This document shows, one piece after another, positions 18,581-25,315 of a stretch of 64,000 bases of DNA (its first letter is position 1; every line of letters starts with the position of its first letter). A model generated the notes under the pieces. That model did no database searches, was not told the origin of the DNA, and saw nothing but the letters and a program-made list of their open reading frames with translations. The translations under genes were made by a program, and so were the position numbers. The DNA comes from Deltaproteobacteria bacterium. GTDB taxonomy: Bacteria > Desulfobacterota > WTBG01 > CAIYCZ01 > CAIRTM01. The stretch lies in NCBI GenBank assembly GCA_024276465.1, contig JAJRXD010000081.1, positions 1 to 64,000 on the forward strand, written 5' to 3'.

Positions 18581-19464
18581 TTGCTGAGCAGCCTGTTACC
18601 TGCAACTTTAACAGAACCGATTTCGCAGACTTTTCCCAGATCATTTCTCATCAGGTCTGTAATCATATTGAGTTCAGCAGCTTCTTTTCTGTTTTCCAGC
18701 AATTCTTTTCTCTGCTTCTCATCGCTTCTTTTAGTCCTTCCCCGGGGTCGGGTTCCCTTAATGGGACAGGTTTCAATCCTCCTGTTTTTTATTTTTACAA
18801 ATCTTTCCGGAGAAGCGCTTAAAACCTCAAAGTTGTCTCCTTCAACATAGGCAAGGAAATCCACAGGATTTTCTCTTATGATGTTTGTAAAAAGGCGACG
18901 TGGATGCATGGTTGTTGTTGCCTCTAAGCGGTAAGTCAGGTTTATTTGATAAATATCCCCTTCAAAAATGTGCTTCTTTATCTTTTTGTAGGCTTTTTCA
19001 TACTGTTTTTTTGTTATTCCGGGTTTGAAATTTCTGCTGTTTTCACAGGATGCCACAGATATTTTTCTTTTGTTAACCTCAAGAACCTTTTCAGGAAAAG
19101 TTTTGTCCCTGTAATGAATTTCTGCTGTTTTACCTTTGAAAAGAATGTAATTATCAAAAGCAAAAAAACAGATGTCAGGAAGCGCCAGGTCATCCACAGC
19201 TTTTTTTCTGATATGGAACAGTTCATAGCCAAGGTCATAAGAAAAAAACCCGATCAGTTTCCGCCCTTTTTTAGAGTTTTGTTTTAAGAAGGATTTGAAC
19301 CTGTTATTGCCCCCTGTTTTATATAAAAATTTTTCTGCTTGATTAAAAGCAACAACAGTTCCCCACCCCCCGCTGTTTTTGCTTGTCAAAAAGCAGACGT
19401 TTTTTTCTTCTTGCAATCTCAGAAAAAACTTTAAGGGATCTAAAACAGTTTTTTTAACTTTCAT
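18505..19464 (-). CDS. pabB: PabB N-terminal part (aminodeoxychorismate synthase component I, frameshifted)
   Basis: PabB makes 4-amino-4-deoxychorismate from chorismate using ammonia from PabA. This 319-codon frame covers the N-terminal domain (IGFFSYDLGYELFH near 72) and the first part of the chorismate domain (FEGDIYQINLTYR near 167, SASPERFVKI near 214, ETCPIKGTRPRG near 229, ELNMITDLMRNDLGKVC near 259). It then reads through nine G residues in the coding strand and ends a few codons later as LLLMP. Family sequence resumes in the other frame. The shift could be a sequencing error, a real mutation or slippage at a phase-variable tract. The start overlaps pabA by 11 bases. Confidence 0.85.
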   Translation of the reverse strand: MKVKKTVLDPLKFFLRLQEEKNVCFLTSKNSGGWGTVVAFNQAEKFLYKTGGNNRFKSFLKQNSKKGRKLIGFFSYDLGYELFHIRKKAVDDLALPDICFFAFDNYILFKGKTAEIHYRDKTFPEKVLEVNKRKISVASCENSRNFKPGITKKQYEKAYKKIKKHIFEGDIYQINLTYRLEATTTMHPRRLFTNIIRENPVDFLAYVEGDNFEVLSASPERFVKIKNRRIETCPIKGTRPRGRTKRSDEKQRKELLENRKEAAELNMITDLMRNDLGKVCEIGSVKVAGNRLLSKCPTVWHTYSKITGRIAGGGLLLMP

Positions 19465-20014
19465 TTAAAAAATTTCTTATCAGTTTGTTTCCCTCTTTTG
19501 TCATGAAGGATTCAGGGTGAAACTGGATACCGTGCAGGGGAAAGTTCTTATGGCTTATGCCCATGATTTCTCTGTCACTGTCCCAGGCAGTTAAGGCAAG
19601 CAGCTCTGGTATGCGGTCTATCACAAGAGAGTTATACCTGGCAGCTTCAAACGGGCATTTTATTCCTTTAAATATCCCTGTATTATTATGGTAAATTTTT
19701 GTGGTTTTGCCATGAAGAATCTTTTTTGCATGAACCACTTTTGCGCCAAAGATTTCTCCTATGCCTTCGTGTCCTATGCATACACCAAGAATGGGTGTTG
19801 TTTTATAAAAGCTTTTAATAACAGATATGGAAAGGCCACTGTCCCCGGGCCGTTTTGGGCCGGGAGAGATAACGATCCCGGAAGGTTTCAGGGTTTTTAT
19901 TTCTTTAATGGTGATTTTGTCATTGGCAACAACCCGTGTTTCAGCCCCAAGGGATCTGATCTGCTGGAACAGGTTGTAAGTAAAGGAATCATAGTTGTCT
20001 ATTAATAAAATCAT
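19454..20014 (-). CDS. pabA: Aminodeoxychorismate/anthranilate synthase glutamine amidotransferase
   Basis: The 186-residue class I glutamine amidotransferase supplies ammonia to PabB. Motifs are DNYDSFTYNL near the N terminus, the nucleophile Cys in ILGVCIGHEGIG near 77, and the catalytic His and Glu in HGIQFHPESF near 165. PabA and TrpG look alike. The direct coupling to pabB and folK favours the folate role. It overlaps folK by 26 bases and pabB by 11, so translation of the three is likely coupled. Confidence 0.9.
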   Translation of the reverse strand: MILLIDNYDSFTYNLFQQIRSLGAETRVVANDKITIKEIKTLKPSGIVISPGPKRPGDSGLSISVIKSFYKTTPILGVCIGHEGIGEIFGAKVVHAKKILHGKTTKIYHNNTGIFKGIKCPFEAARYNSLVIDRIPELLALTAWDSDREIMGISHKNFPLHGIQFHPESFMTKEGNKLIRNFLNES

Positions 20015-20513
20015 TAAATAAGTTTTTGCCCAGGCTTTTTACCTGTTTTTTTTGTTTGAGATTTAACAGAAGATTATTAATGCTTTTTCCCAGCTTGGGG
20101 TGGACGAACTCAGGCGCAATTTCGTTTAATGGTGTGAGAACAAAGCTGCGATTATGAATTTCCGGATGCGGTATGATTAAAGTGTCAGCTGACAGTACTA
20201 AATTTGAGTAGAACAAAATATCCAGATCAATTATTCGGGGACCTTTGCTGATTGCGTTCTTTCGTCCCATTTTATTCTCTGTTTCCTGAAGCTTGCCTAA
20301 CAATTCCCGGAGGGGAATTGTTGTTGTGCCCTGTATAACCATATTGAAAAACCAGTCCTGGTCTTCATAGTCAACAGGCTCGGTTTCATAAACCGAAGAT
20401 AGTTTTTCTGTCAGGATAAAGTCACTGATTTTATTTAAAGCTGTTTTTAAATTCCCCCCCCGGTCACCAATGTTTGTGCCAAGCCCGATAAAAACAGAAA
20501 TATCCTTTATCAT
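19989..20513 (-). CDS. folK: HPPK, 6-hydroxymethyl-7,8-dihydropterin pyrophosphokinase
   Basis: FolK transfers pyrophosphate from ATP to 6-hydroxymethyl-dihydropterin in folate synthesis. Family motifs are FIGLGTNIGDR near the N terminus, SSVYETEPVDYEDQDWFFN near 40 and GPRIIDLDILFY near 89 (the DxD binds Mg2+), then IPHPEIHNRSFVL near 114. I place the start at ATG 20513 (MIKDISVF): it overlaps the preceding gene's stop as ATGA, whereas the longer frame from 20528 begins inside that gene. The gene sits between the AICAR transformylase and pabA. Confidence 0.92.
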   Translation of the reverse strand: MIKDISVFIGLGTNIGDRGGNLKTALNKISDFILTEKLSSVYETEPVDYEDQDWFFNMVIQGTTTIPLRELLGKLQETENKMGRKNAISKGPRIIDLDILFYSNLVLSADTLIIPHPEIHNRSFVLTPLNEIAPEFVHPKLGKSINNLLLNLKQKKQVKSLGKNLFNDFINRQL

Positions 20514-21664
20514 ATATGCAAAAAACACCTCTCAAGAGTGGCTATTAAAGCAATATTGTTATCATTGGCTGCCTGAATCACATCAGCATCCTTAAGGGAC
20601 CCGGCAGGCCATACCACAGCAGTTACACCCCTGGCGCCTACTGTATCAATAGAGTCTCGCTGGGGGAAAAAAGCATCAGAGGACATCACCGCTCCTTTCA
20701 GTGTGTGGCCCTTTTTATCTGCCTTGTCTATGGCCTGCTCCACTGCCCCGATTCTTTCCTGCTCACCTGTGCCAACAGCTATTGCTGCCCCGTCCCTGAC
20801 GAAGACAATTCCGTTGGACCGGACATTAATATTAACATACCATGCTGTAAGGCAGTCATCTGTTTCCCTGCCCGTCGGTTTTCTGTTTACGGCAAAATCC
20901 CTGCCGCTGTTTACCGCTGGATCAGAATTGGCAATCATGGGGTCTGTAATAAAATCTTCAATGGTTTTAATTCTTGTCAGGTAAGGTGTTTCAAAAGTAA
21001 TTGTTCCGTCAGCCAGATTTCTCAGGTTAAAGTATCCGGCTGTATCATCACCAACATATTTTGGGACAGCTTCAAGGTTTGAAAACTTTGCCACCCTGAT
21101 AGCATTGTTGCGCTTTTTTGTCCCTTCGTTTTTTCTCAGTATTTCCAGGGCCTTATCATCATAGCCAGGGGCAATGACCCCCTCCACAAACGTCTCCATA
21201 ATTGCTTCTGCAGTAGCTGCATCAACCTTTACATTAAATCCTGTTATGGAGCCAAAAGCACTTCTTTCATCACACTGTCTTGCAATTCTGTAAATCTGCT
21301 CCAGGGATTCGCCCTGTGTTTCAACTTTAAAACCGCAGGGGTTTACATGTTTCATCACAGTACAGGCTGGTCTCTTAAAATATTTTAACAGATTCAAAGC
21401 CTGGCTCATATCCTGCAAGTTTGTGAGCGACAATCCGGATTTTCCACCTTTAAGCATTTCAAGATTCCCGACTGACAGGCTTGAGCTGTCTGCGGGTGCA
21501 TAGGCTGCAAAAGGCTGATGAGGATTTGTTCCATATCTCAGCTGGGTTGAAACAGCCCTGAGAGGAATTTTTTTGTCTCCTAAAATAATCGCTGCCTGTT
21601 CAGGAAAACAGCTTTTAATGGCTGTTTTATAGACATCTTTAAAAGATGAAACATCTGTGGGCAT
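20510..21664 (-). CDS. purH: Stand-alone AICAR formyltransferase domain protein
   Basis: This 384-residue protein covers only the AICAR transformylase half of PurH: QLRYGTNPHQPFAAY near residue 42, NLQDMSQALNLLKYF near 82, MKHVNPCGFKV near 104, DERSAFGS near 132, and the C-terminal SDAFFPQRDSID and GVTAVVWPAGSLKD motifs. The N-terminal MGS-type IMP cyclohydrolase domain of normal bifunctional PurH is absent. The gene directly upstream encodes a separate cyclohydrolase, so the pair together does the last two steps of IMP synthesis. The stop overlaps folK by four bases. Confidence 0.9.
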   Translation of the reverse strand: MPTDVSSFKDVYKTAIKSCFPEQAAIILGDKKIPLRAVSTQLRYGTNPHQPFAAYAPADSSSLSVGNLEMLKGGKSGLSLTNLQDMSQALNLLKYFKRPACTVMKHVNPCGFKVETQGESLEQIYRIARQCDERSAFGSITGFNVKVDAATAEAIMETFVEGVIAPGYDDKALEILRKNEGTKKRNNAIRVAKFSNLEAVPKYVGDDTAGYFNLRNLADGTITFETPYLTRIKTIEDFITDPMIANSDPAVNSGRDFAVNRKPTGRETDDCLTAWYVNINVRSNGIVFVRDGAAIAVGTGEQERIGAVEQAIDKADKKGHTLKGAVMSSDAFFPQRDSIDTVGARGVTAVVWPAGSLKDADVIQAANDNNIALIATLERCFLHI

Positions 21665-21692
21665 AGCCTTAGCTCCTGTTCTTTAATTTCAT

Positions 21693-22385
21693 TTAAGTAT
21701 CGCCTTTTGGATCAAAGAAAACAGCGGCTGCTGCAACCCTGAAATCAGGCTCACCGGCTTTGGGCCCCAGGGCTTCATACAATGCATTTACAGCATCTCC
21801 GGCGCATGACCACGGGATATCAATATCCCCGGGTTCGCCGGCAAATGAAGGCAGAGGGTTTTTGTTAATCCCGGTATAGGTTGCAATCATTTTTCCCCTG
21901 CCGGGAATCATCGGAATCTCAAAATAATTTCTCATAACAGAGCCATCCTTTGCCCTCTTTAACAGGCTCAGGGCAGCCCCACTGGAAACACAGCCGCTTA
22001 TTCTTGGTGTATAATTTGGTTCATCAGGCTCATACTTCCAGCTGCGAAGAGACTTCATTAAAATTTCCACAGCACTTACATTTGCATTCAGATTTTTAAA
22101 AACATCTTCTGTATGCTTGCCGTTACTGACGCAGATGCCTTCACCACAGATAATTGCAGGATAGACAAGCAGGTCAGGATTTCCTGTTTTCAGTATTTCC
22201 TCATCTGTCGGGCGCACAAAGATTTTTTTTTCTGCACCATCAATTTCAAGCTTTCTTGCCTGGCTGGACGGGCTTCTGCCGGTTATGGCATACATAACAG
22301 CGATATCCCCACCAGGGCTTTTGCCAACAATAATTATCCTTCCGGGATAAGCCATGTTTTCGATGTTTTTCAGATCAGCTGCCAT
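21693..22385 (-). CDS. purO: IMP cyclohydrolase (PurO family)
   Basis: The 230-residue protein matches the PurO-type IMP cyclohydrolase first known from archaea: YPGRIIIVGKSPGGDIAVMYAITGRSPSSQ near residue 13, then NYTPRISG near 119, and GRGKMIATYTG near 160. It closes FAICAR to IMP. It is 28 bases upstream of the stand-alone AICAR transformylase, which lacks the usual cyclohydrolase domain, so the split pair replaces PurH. ATG 22385 is the first gene of the purine/folate transcript. The repeat arm at 22439 lies just upstream. Confidence 0.9.
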   Translation of the reverse strand: MAADLKNIENMAYPGRIIIVGKSPGGDIAVMYAITGRSPSSQARKLEIDGAEKKIFVRPTDEEILKTGNPDLLVYPAIICGEGICVSNGKHTEDVFKNLNANVSAVEILMKSLRSWKYEPDEPNYTPRISGCVSSGAALSLLKRAKDGSVMRNYFEIPMIPGRGKMIATYTGINKNPLPSFAGEPGDIDIPWSCAGDAVNALYEALGPKAGEPDFRVAAAAVFFDPKGDT

Positions 22386-22435
22386 TGTTTAACTCTTTCA
22401 TGTTTAAGTTGAAAATCAGCAGGCTCTTTTTTGAA

Positions 22436-22466
22436 ACCACGGACACACACAGACTTGCCCGGACTA
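22436..22466. repeat. Single repeat arm of the CCGCAGACACACAC family
   Basis: AACCACGGACACACACAGAC matches the terminal arm of the dispersed element described at 27547-27744. No partner arm is obvious nearby, so it looks like a solo end lying between purO and queD. Confidence 0.65.
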
Positions 22467-22530
22467 AAAAGCGACTGTCTCCTGCCCGCACCCCGACCGT
22501 TTTTTGTGCTGTGATGCTGTCTGTTTTATT

Positions 22531-22899
22531 TTACTGTACCTGTTCAGAATAAACTGCGCAGGAGTTTTCCGATTCCCAGACAGTCACAGACACTAAAGAG
22601 ACTTGGGAAGGAAACCTGTTTTTCAGCTCTGAATAGATATATTTTGCTATCAGCTCAGAAGTGGGATTTATCTCTTTAAGAACTTCATTTAACAGACGGT
22701 GGTCCAGCTTTTCAGTTACTGTGCGAACAAGCTGCTTTAAGTCTTTAAAATCCATCAGCAGGCCAATTGAATCCAGCTCTTCACCCCCTGCTTCCACCTC
22801 AACCTTCCAGTTGTGCCCGTGCAGCGCCTCACACTTACCCTGATATCCGTTAAGCTGGTGGGCAGAGGAAAAGTTGTCAATAATTTTTAGTTTATACAC
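22531..22899 (-). CDS. queD: 6-pyruvoyl-tetrahydropterin synthase family protein (QueD; PTPS-I/III-like)
   Basis: This 122-residue COG0720 enzyme has zinc ligands His13 (SAHQL) and the HGH pair, and the active-site stretch CEALHGHNW near residue 23. It then shows LMDFKDLK near 48, LDHRLLN near 65, NPTSELIAKYI near 77 and VWESENSCAVY at the end. The CE(X)2HGH pattern is, as I recall, the mark of PTPS-I/III enzymes that can serve both queuosine and folate synthesis. That fits a location just upstream of an operon with folK, pabA and pabB and no folB. The start is ATG 22899. Confidence 0.88.
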   Translation of the reverse strand: MYKLKIIDNFSSAHQLNGYQGKCEALHGHNWKVEVEAGGEELDSIGLLMDFKDLKQLVRTVTEKLDHRLLNEVLKEINPTSELIAKYIYSELKNRFPSQVSLVSVTVWESENSCAVYSEQVQ

Positions 22900-22964
22900 A
22901 GATCCACTCCTTTTTCAGCAAAGCAGGGTTTTGCAAGGTCAGGCAGAGAGAAAAGAAAATATTG

Positions 22965-23213
22965 TTAATCATGGTGATGATGATCCGCACCCCCGGTACC
23001 ACCTTTTAGAGGACCGCCGGCTGTTTCAAGTGCCAGGGACAGGGTTTTGCCGGCCCGGGACATGCTTGCCGCCGCATTATCAATCAGGTCAGCTGTTTCC
23101 TGAGAGCCGGCTGCCTTGAGAATCTCTGCCCATTTTTTAAATTCTTTCTCATGACTGCTGTTATGTTCAATCCAGTGAGGAAGCAAAACCCGTATTTTTT
23201 CTGTTTCTGTCAA
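22965..23213 (-). CDS. Small His-tailed protein near CooT
   Basis: The 82-residue protein is helical and starts with a charged segment containing several His (LPHWIEHNSSHEKEFKKWAE), ends with a Gly-rich linker and finishes in HHHHD. Small proteins of this kind (DUF8180-like in my recollection) occur beside CooT-like proteins. The His clusters suggest metal binding, possibly nickel. It is encoded 13 bases after the CooT-like gene on the same strand. A function has not been shown to my knowledge. Confidence 0.7.
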   Translation of the reverse strand: MTETEKIRVLLPHWIEHNSSHEKEFKKWAEILKAAGSQETADLIDNAAASMSRAGKTLSLALETAGGPLKGGTGGADHHHHD

Positions 23214-23226
23214 CTCAGACCTCCAG

Positions 23227-23424
23227 TTAGATGTTTGAAGTACAGAGGGTCACGGTATTTCCCAGGAAGTCAATTTTTTTTACCCTGGCTTTGGGTATGA
23301 GTTTTGGCTCATCAAAAAACGTGCTGAGCAGCACGCCATCCGGAGTTGTTTCAAGCTTTGTCACATCTTCCAGTACCGTGTCCTGCTGGCCGTTATTGTC
23401 CATTATAACATTCATTTGACACAT
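23227..23424 (-). CDS. cooT: CooT family nickel-binding protein
   Basis: The 65-residue protein starts with the family's conserved N-terminal Cys (MCQMNVIM) and has the compact beta-rich layout of CooT: EDVTKLETTPDGVLLSTFFDEP and then KARVKKIDFLGNTV. CooT of CO-dehydrogenase systems binds one Ni2+ per dimer through Cys2. No CODH genes are in the window, so it may be a general nickel chaperone here. It is followed by a His-tailed protein on the same strand. Confidence 0.82.
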   Translation of the reverse strand: MCQMNVIMDNNGQQDTVLEDVTKLETTPDGVLLSTFFDEPKLIPKARVKKIDFLGNTVTLCTSNI

Positions 23425-23574
23425 AATTCACCTCTGAAAGCATAAATTACCGTGATGCCCGACACAGGAGCACCACATTAATAAAAGACGAAGTCGTCAA
23501 AAATTTAAAGAACAGGCGACTAAAAATAATATAAGATAAAGGCTTCAAGGTGTCAATGGAAATGGCAGCCGGAT

Positions 23575-24390
23575 TTAAGCCTTGATTTTTCGGCTTGCCC
23601 TGACAAGCAGTTTTACATAATAGCCCATGGGGCAGAGAAGCCTGCAGTAGCTTCTCCCGCCTATAAGAGGTATGGCAATAACAAAAAAGAACAGCTCAGC
23701 AGTGAAAAAATAGACAAGCTTCTGAACAGTCCTGACCGGATATATTGAATCCGGTATAATAATTATTCCCAGAAGAGCGGCTGTCATCAGCAGAAAGTAG
23801 GTTTGCGGCAGGAACCTTCCTGCCCATTTCAGCCGGTTGTAACGGGCTGGAAATATCCTTCCGTATGTTTCTGAAAAAAAGGCGCCATGGGGGCACATGT
23901 ATCCGCAAAATCCTTTTGCCCCCCATTTAAAGGTGATAACAGGCACAATGACAAATCCCACTATCAGGCTCAGGATAAAGGCTGTCTGTGGAGTGCCAGG
24001 ATCGAAAGCCTGGAGGGAGTGTGGCCAGGGATAAAGAAGGCTTGTCCAGCTCCAGTCATCAAGAAGCACAGGGAGAAGCAAAATAACGGAAAAATGACAG
24101 GCGGAAAGACATAAAAGTCTTAACCTTCTGGAGGGGTATTTAATAAAAAAGGTTACAATAAAGCCCCCCATTATTATTTCTATCAGAAAAAGGCTGGACC
24201 AGAAAAAAGCATTTGCCATTCCCAGGGGCTTATGCCCTGATTCAGGGCTGAGTTCAAAGACAATTTTTACAAACTCAGCTGTAAATGTTATAAAGAAGAG
24301 AAACCAGAGAAGGAACTTAAAGAATTTTCTGTAATTATCACCCATTTTGTTATTCCTTTGGCAGTATGTTTTTACCAAAACAGCTGTCAT
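23575..24390 (-). CDS. NapH/NosR-type membrane protein with 4Fe-4S motifs
   Basis: This 271-residue membrane protein has about six helices and two Cys clusters, CGYMCPHG near 162 and CRLLCPMG near 251, the CxxxCP pattern of NapH/NosR/RdxA-type proteins that pass electrons across the membrane. The start may be the internal ATG giving MGDNYRKFF (residue 16) because the first 15 residues are unlike the family. It is divergent from the Fe-S/AOR operon, from which it is separated by about 160 bases, so it may be the quinol-side partner of that enzyme. Confidence 0.82.
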   Translation of the reverse strand: MTAVLVKTYCQRNNKMGDNYRKFFKFLLWFLFFITFTAEFVKIVFELSPESGHKPLGMANAFFWSSLFLIEIIMGGFIVTFFIKYPSRRLRLLCLSACHFSVILLLPVLLDDWSWTSLLYPWPHSLQAFDPGTPQTAFILSLIVGFVIVPVITFKWGAKGFCGYMCPHGAFFSETYGRIFPARYNRLKWAGRFLPQTYFLLMTAALLGIIIIPDSIYPVRTVQKLVYFFTAELFFFVIAIPLIGGRSYCRLLCPMGYYVKLLVRASRKIKA

Positions 24391-24448
24391 TGAGTGAATA
24401 GTACTGCAATTGAGCAGCTGATGTCAATACCCCGCAAGGTTTAACCCT

Positions 24449-24477
24449 TTGACGCAAATAACAATTTATTTTATAAT
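24449..24477 (+). promoter_or_regulatory. Sigma-70-type promoter for the Fe-S/AOR operon
   Basis: TTGACG (24449-24454), a 17-base spacer and TATAAT (24472-24477) match the consensus for the housekeeping sigma factor. The first gene starts at 24549, leaving a leader of about 65 bases that holds a small hairpin GGGTTT/AAACCC near 24484. Confidence 0.75.
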
Positions 24478-24548
24478 TATTCAGGGTTTATAGAAAACCC
24501 CTAAAACTTAAGAACCCCAGCTTACAAAGACAGAAAGATTACAAGCAA

Positions 24549-25202
24549 ATGAACGAATCCCTTCCGCAGCGTAACAATACCTGCTCACAGCTCCTTGACA
24601 GGCGGGCATTCCTTAAATCATCCGGCCTGGTGGCAGTATGCCTGGGGGTTTTCCCTGTTAATGTTCTTGCCATAGCATCAGGGATTGATAAAAAAACAGA
24701 CCAGCAGAAATATGCACCCGGCATTGTTTTAGGCAATCCCGGGCTTTGCGGAGGTTGCCGGCGGTGTGAAATTGTCTGCTCAGCAGCAAAACATCCTGAA
24801 GAGATCCGGCCTGAAAGCTCTTTAATTAAATTTGACAGAAAAAGATTTGATGGCCTCTTCAAGCTGTTTTCACCCCTGTGGCACCCTGACACATGCAGGC
24901 AGTGTAAAGAAGATGGGGATTCACCATGGTGTGTCAACAGCTGTCCCACAGGAGCATGTCACATTGACAGCAAAACAGGGATCAGAATAATTAATCAGGA
25001 GACCTGTATCGGGTGCGGGTCATGTGTGGAAGAATGCCCATATCAAATGCCTCTTCTGGATATTCTGGCTTCAACACCCCTTGCCCCTGACGGCGCAGCC
25101 GCAAAATGTGATTTGTGCCATGGCAGGCCAGCCTGTGTTTCAGAGTGCCCCTCAAGCGCCCTGAAATTTTATACGCCCTGGGTCAGTAAAATTAACATTT
25201 AA
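24549..25202 (+). CDS. Tat-exported-type 4Fe-4S ferredoxin subunit
   Basis: The 217-residue protein begins with a twin-arginine-like signal (DRRAFLKSSGLVAVCLG, about residues 17-34) ending near LAIA. The body has DmsB/HybA-like Cys clusters: CGGCRRCEIVC near 68, CRQCKEDGDSPWCVNSCP near 116, CIGCGSCVEECP near 156 and CDLCHGRPACVSECP near 187, enough for about four [4Fe-4S] centres. It would carry electrons for the AOR encoded downstream, similar to YdhY/YdhX partners of the AOR-like YdhV. A promoter lies 72 bases upstream. A hairpin separates it from the AOR. Confidence 0.85.
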   Translation: MNESLPQRNNTCSQLLDRRAFLKSSGLVAVCLGVFPVNVLAIASGIDKKTDQQKYAPGIVLGNPGLCGGCRRCEIVCSAAKHPEEIRPESSLIKFDRKRFDGLFKLFSPLWHPDTCRQCKEDGDSPWCVNSCPTGACHIDSKTGIRIINQETCIGCGSCVEECPYQMPLLDILASTPLAPDGAAAKCDLCHGRPACVSECPSSALKFYTPWVSKINI

Positions 25203-25235
25203 CCGCAGACATACACAGACTCACGCAGACAGGTG
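25200..25235. repeat. Repeat arm of the CCGCAGACACACAC family
   Basis: AACCGCAGACATACACAGAC followed by TCACGCAGAC continues directly after the Fe-S gene stop. It is the left end of the dispersed repeat family, here fused to the hairpin at 25247-25307. Confidence 0.75.
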
Positions 25236-25246
25236 GATAAGCAGGC

Positions 25247-25307
25247 AAAAACTGTTTCACCGCCCACTCTCTTTGTCTCTATCGAAGCGGGCAGTGAAAC
25301 AGTTTTT
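25247..25307 (+). terminator. Hairpin with T-run between Fe-S subunit and AOR
   Basis: AAAAACTGTTTCACCGCCC (25247-25265) pairs with GGGCAGTGAAACAGTTTTT (25289-25307) over 19 bases with one mismatch, and the 3' arm ends in five T. It sits nine bases before the AOR start, so it could partly terminate or attenuate transcription into the AOR, or hide its start region in RNA structure. Confidence 0.65.
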
Positions 25308-25315
25308 ATATTACT

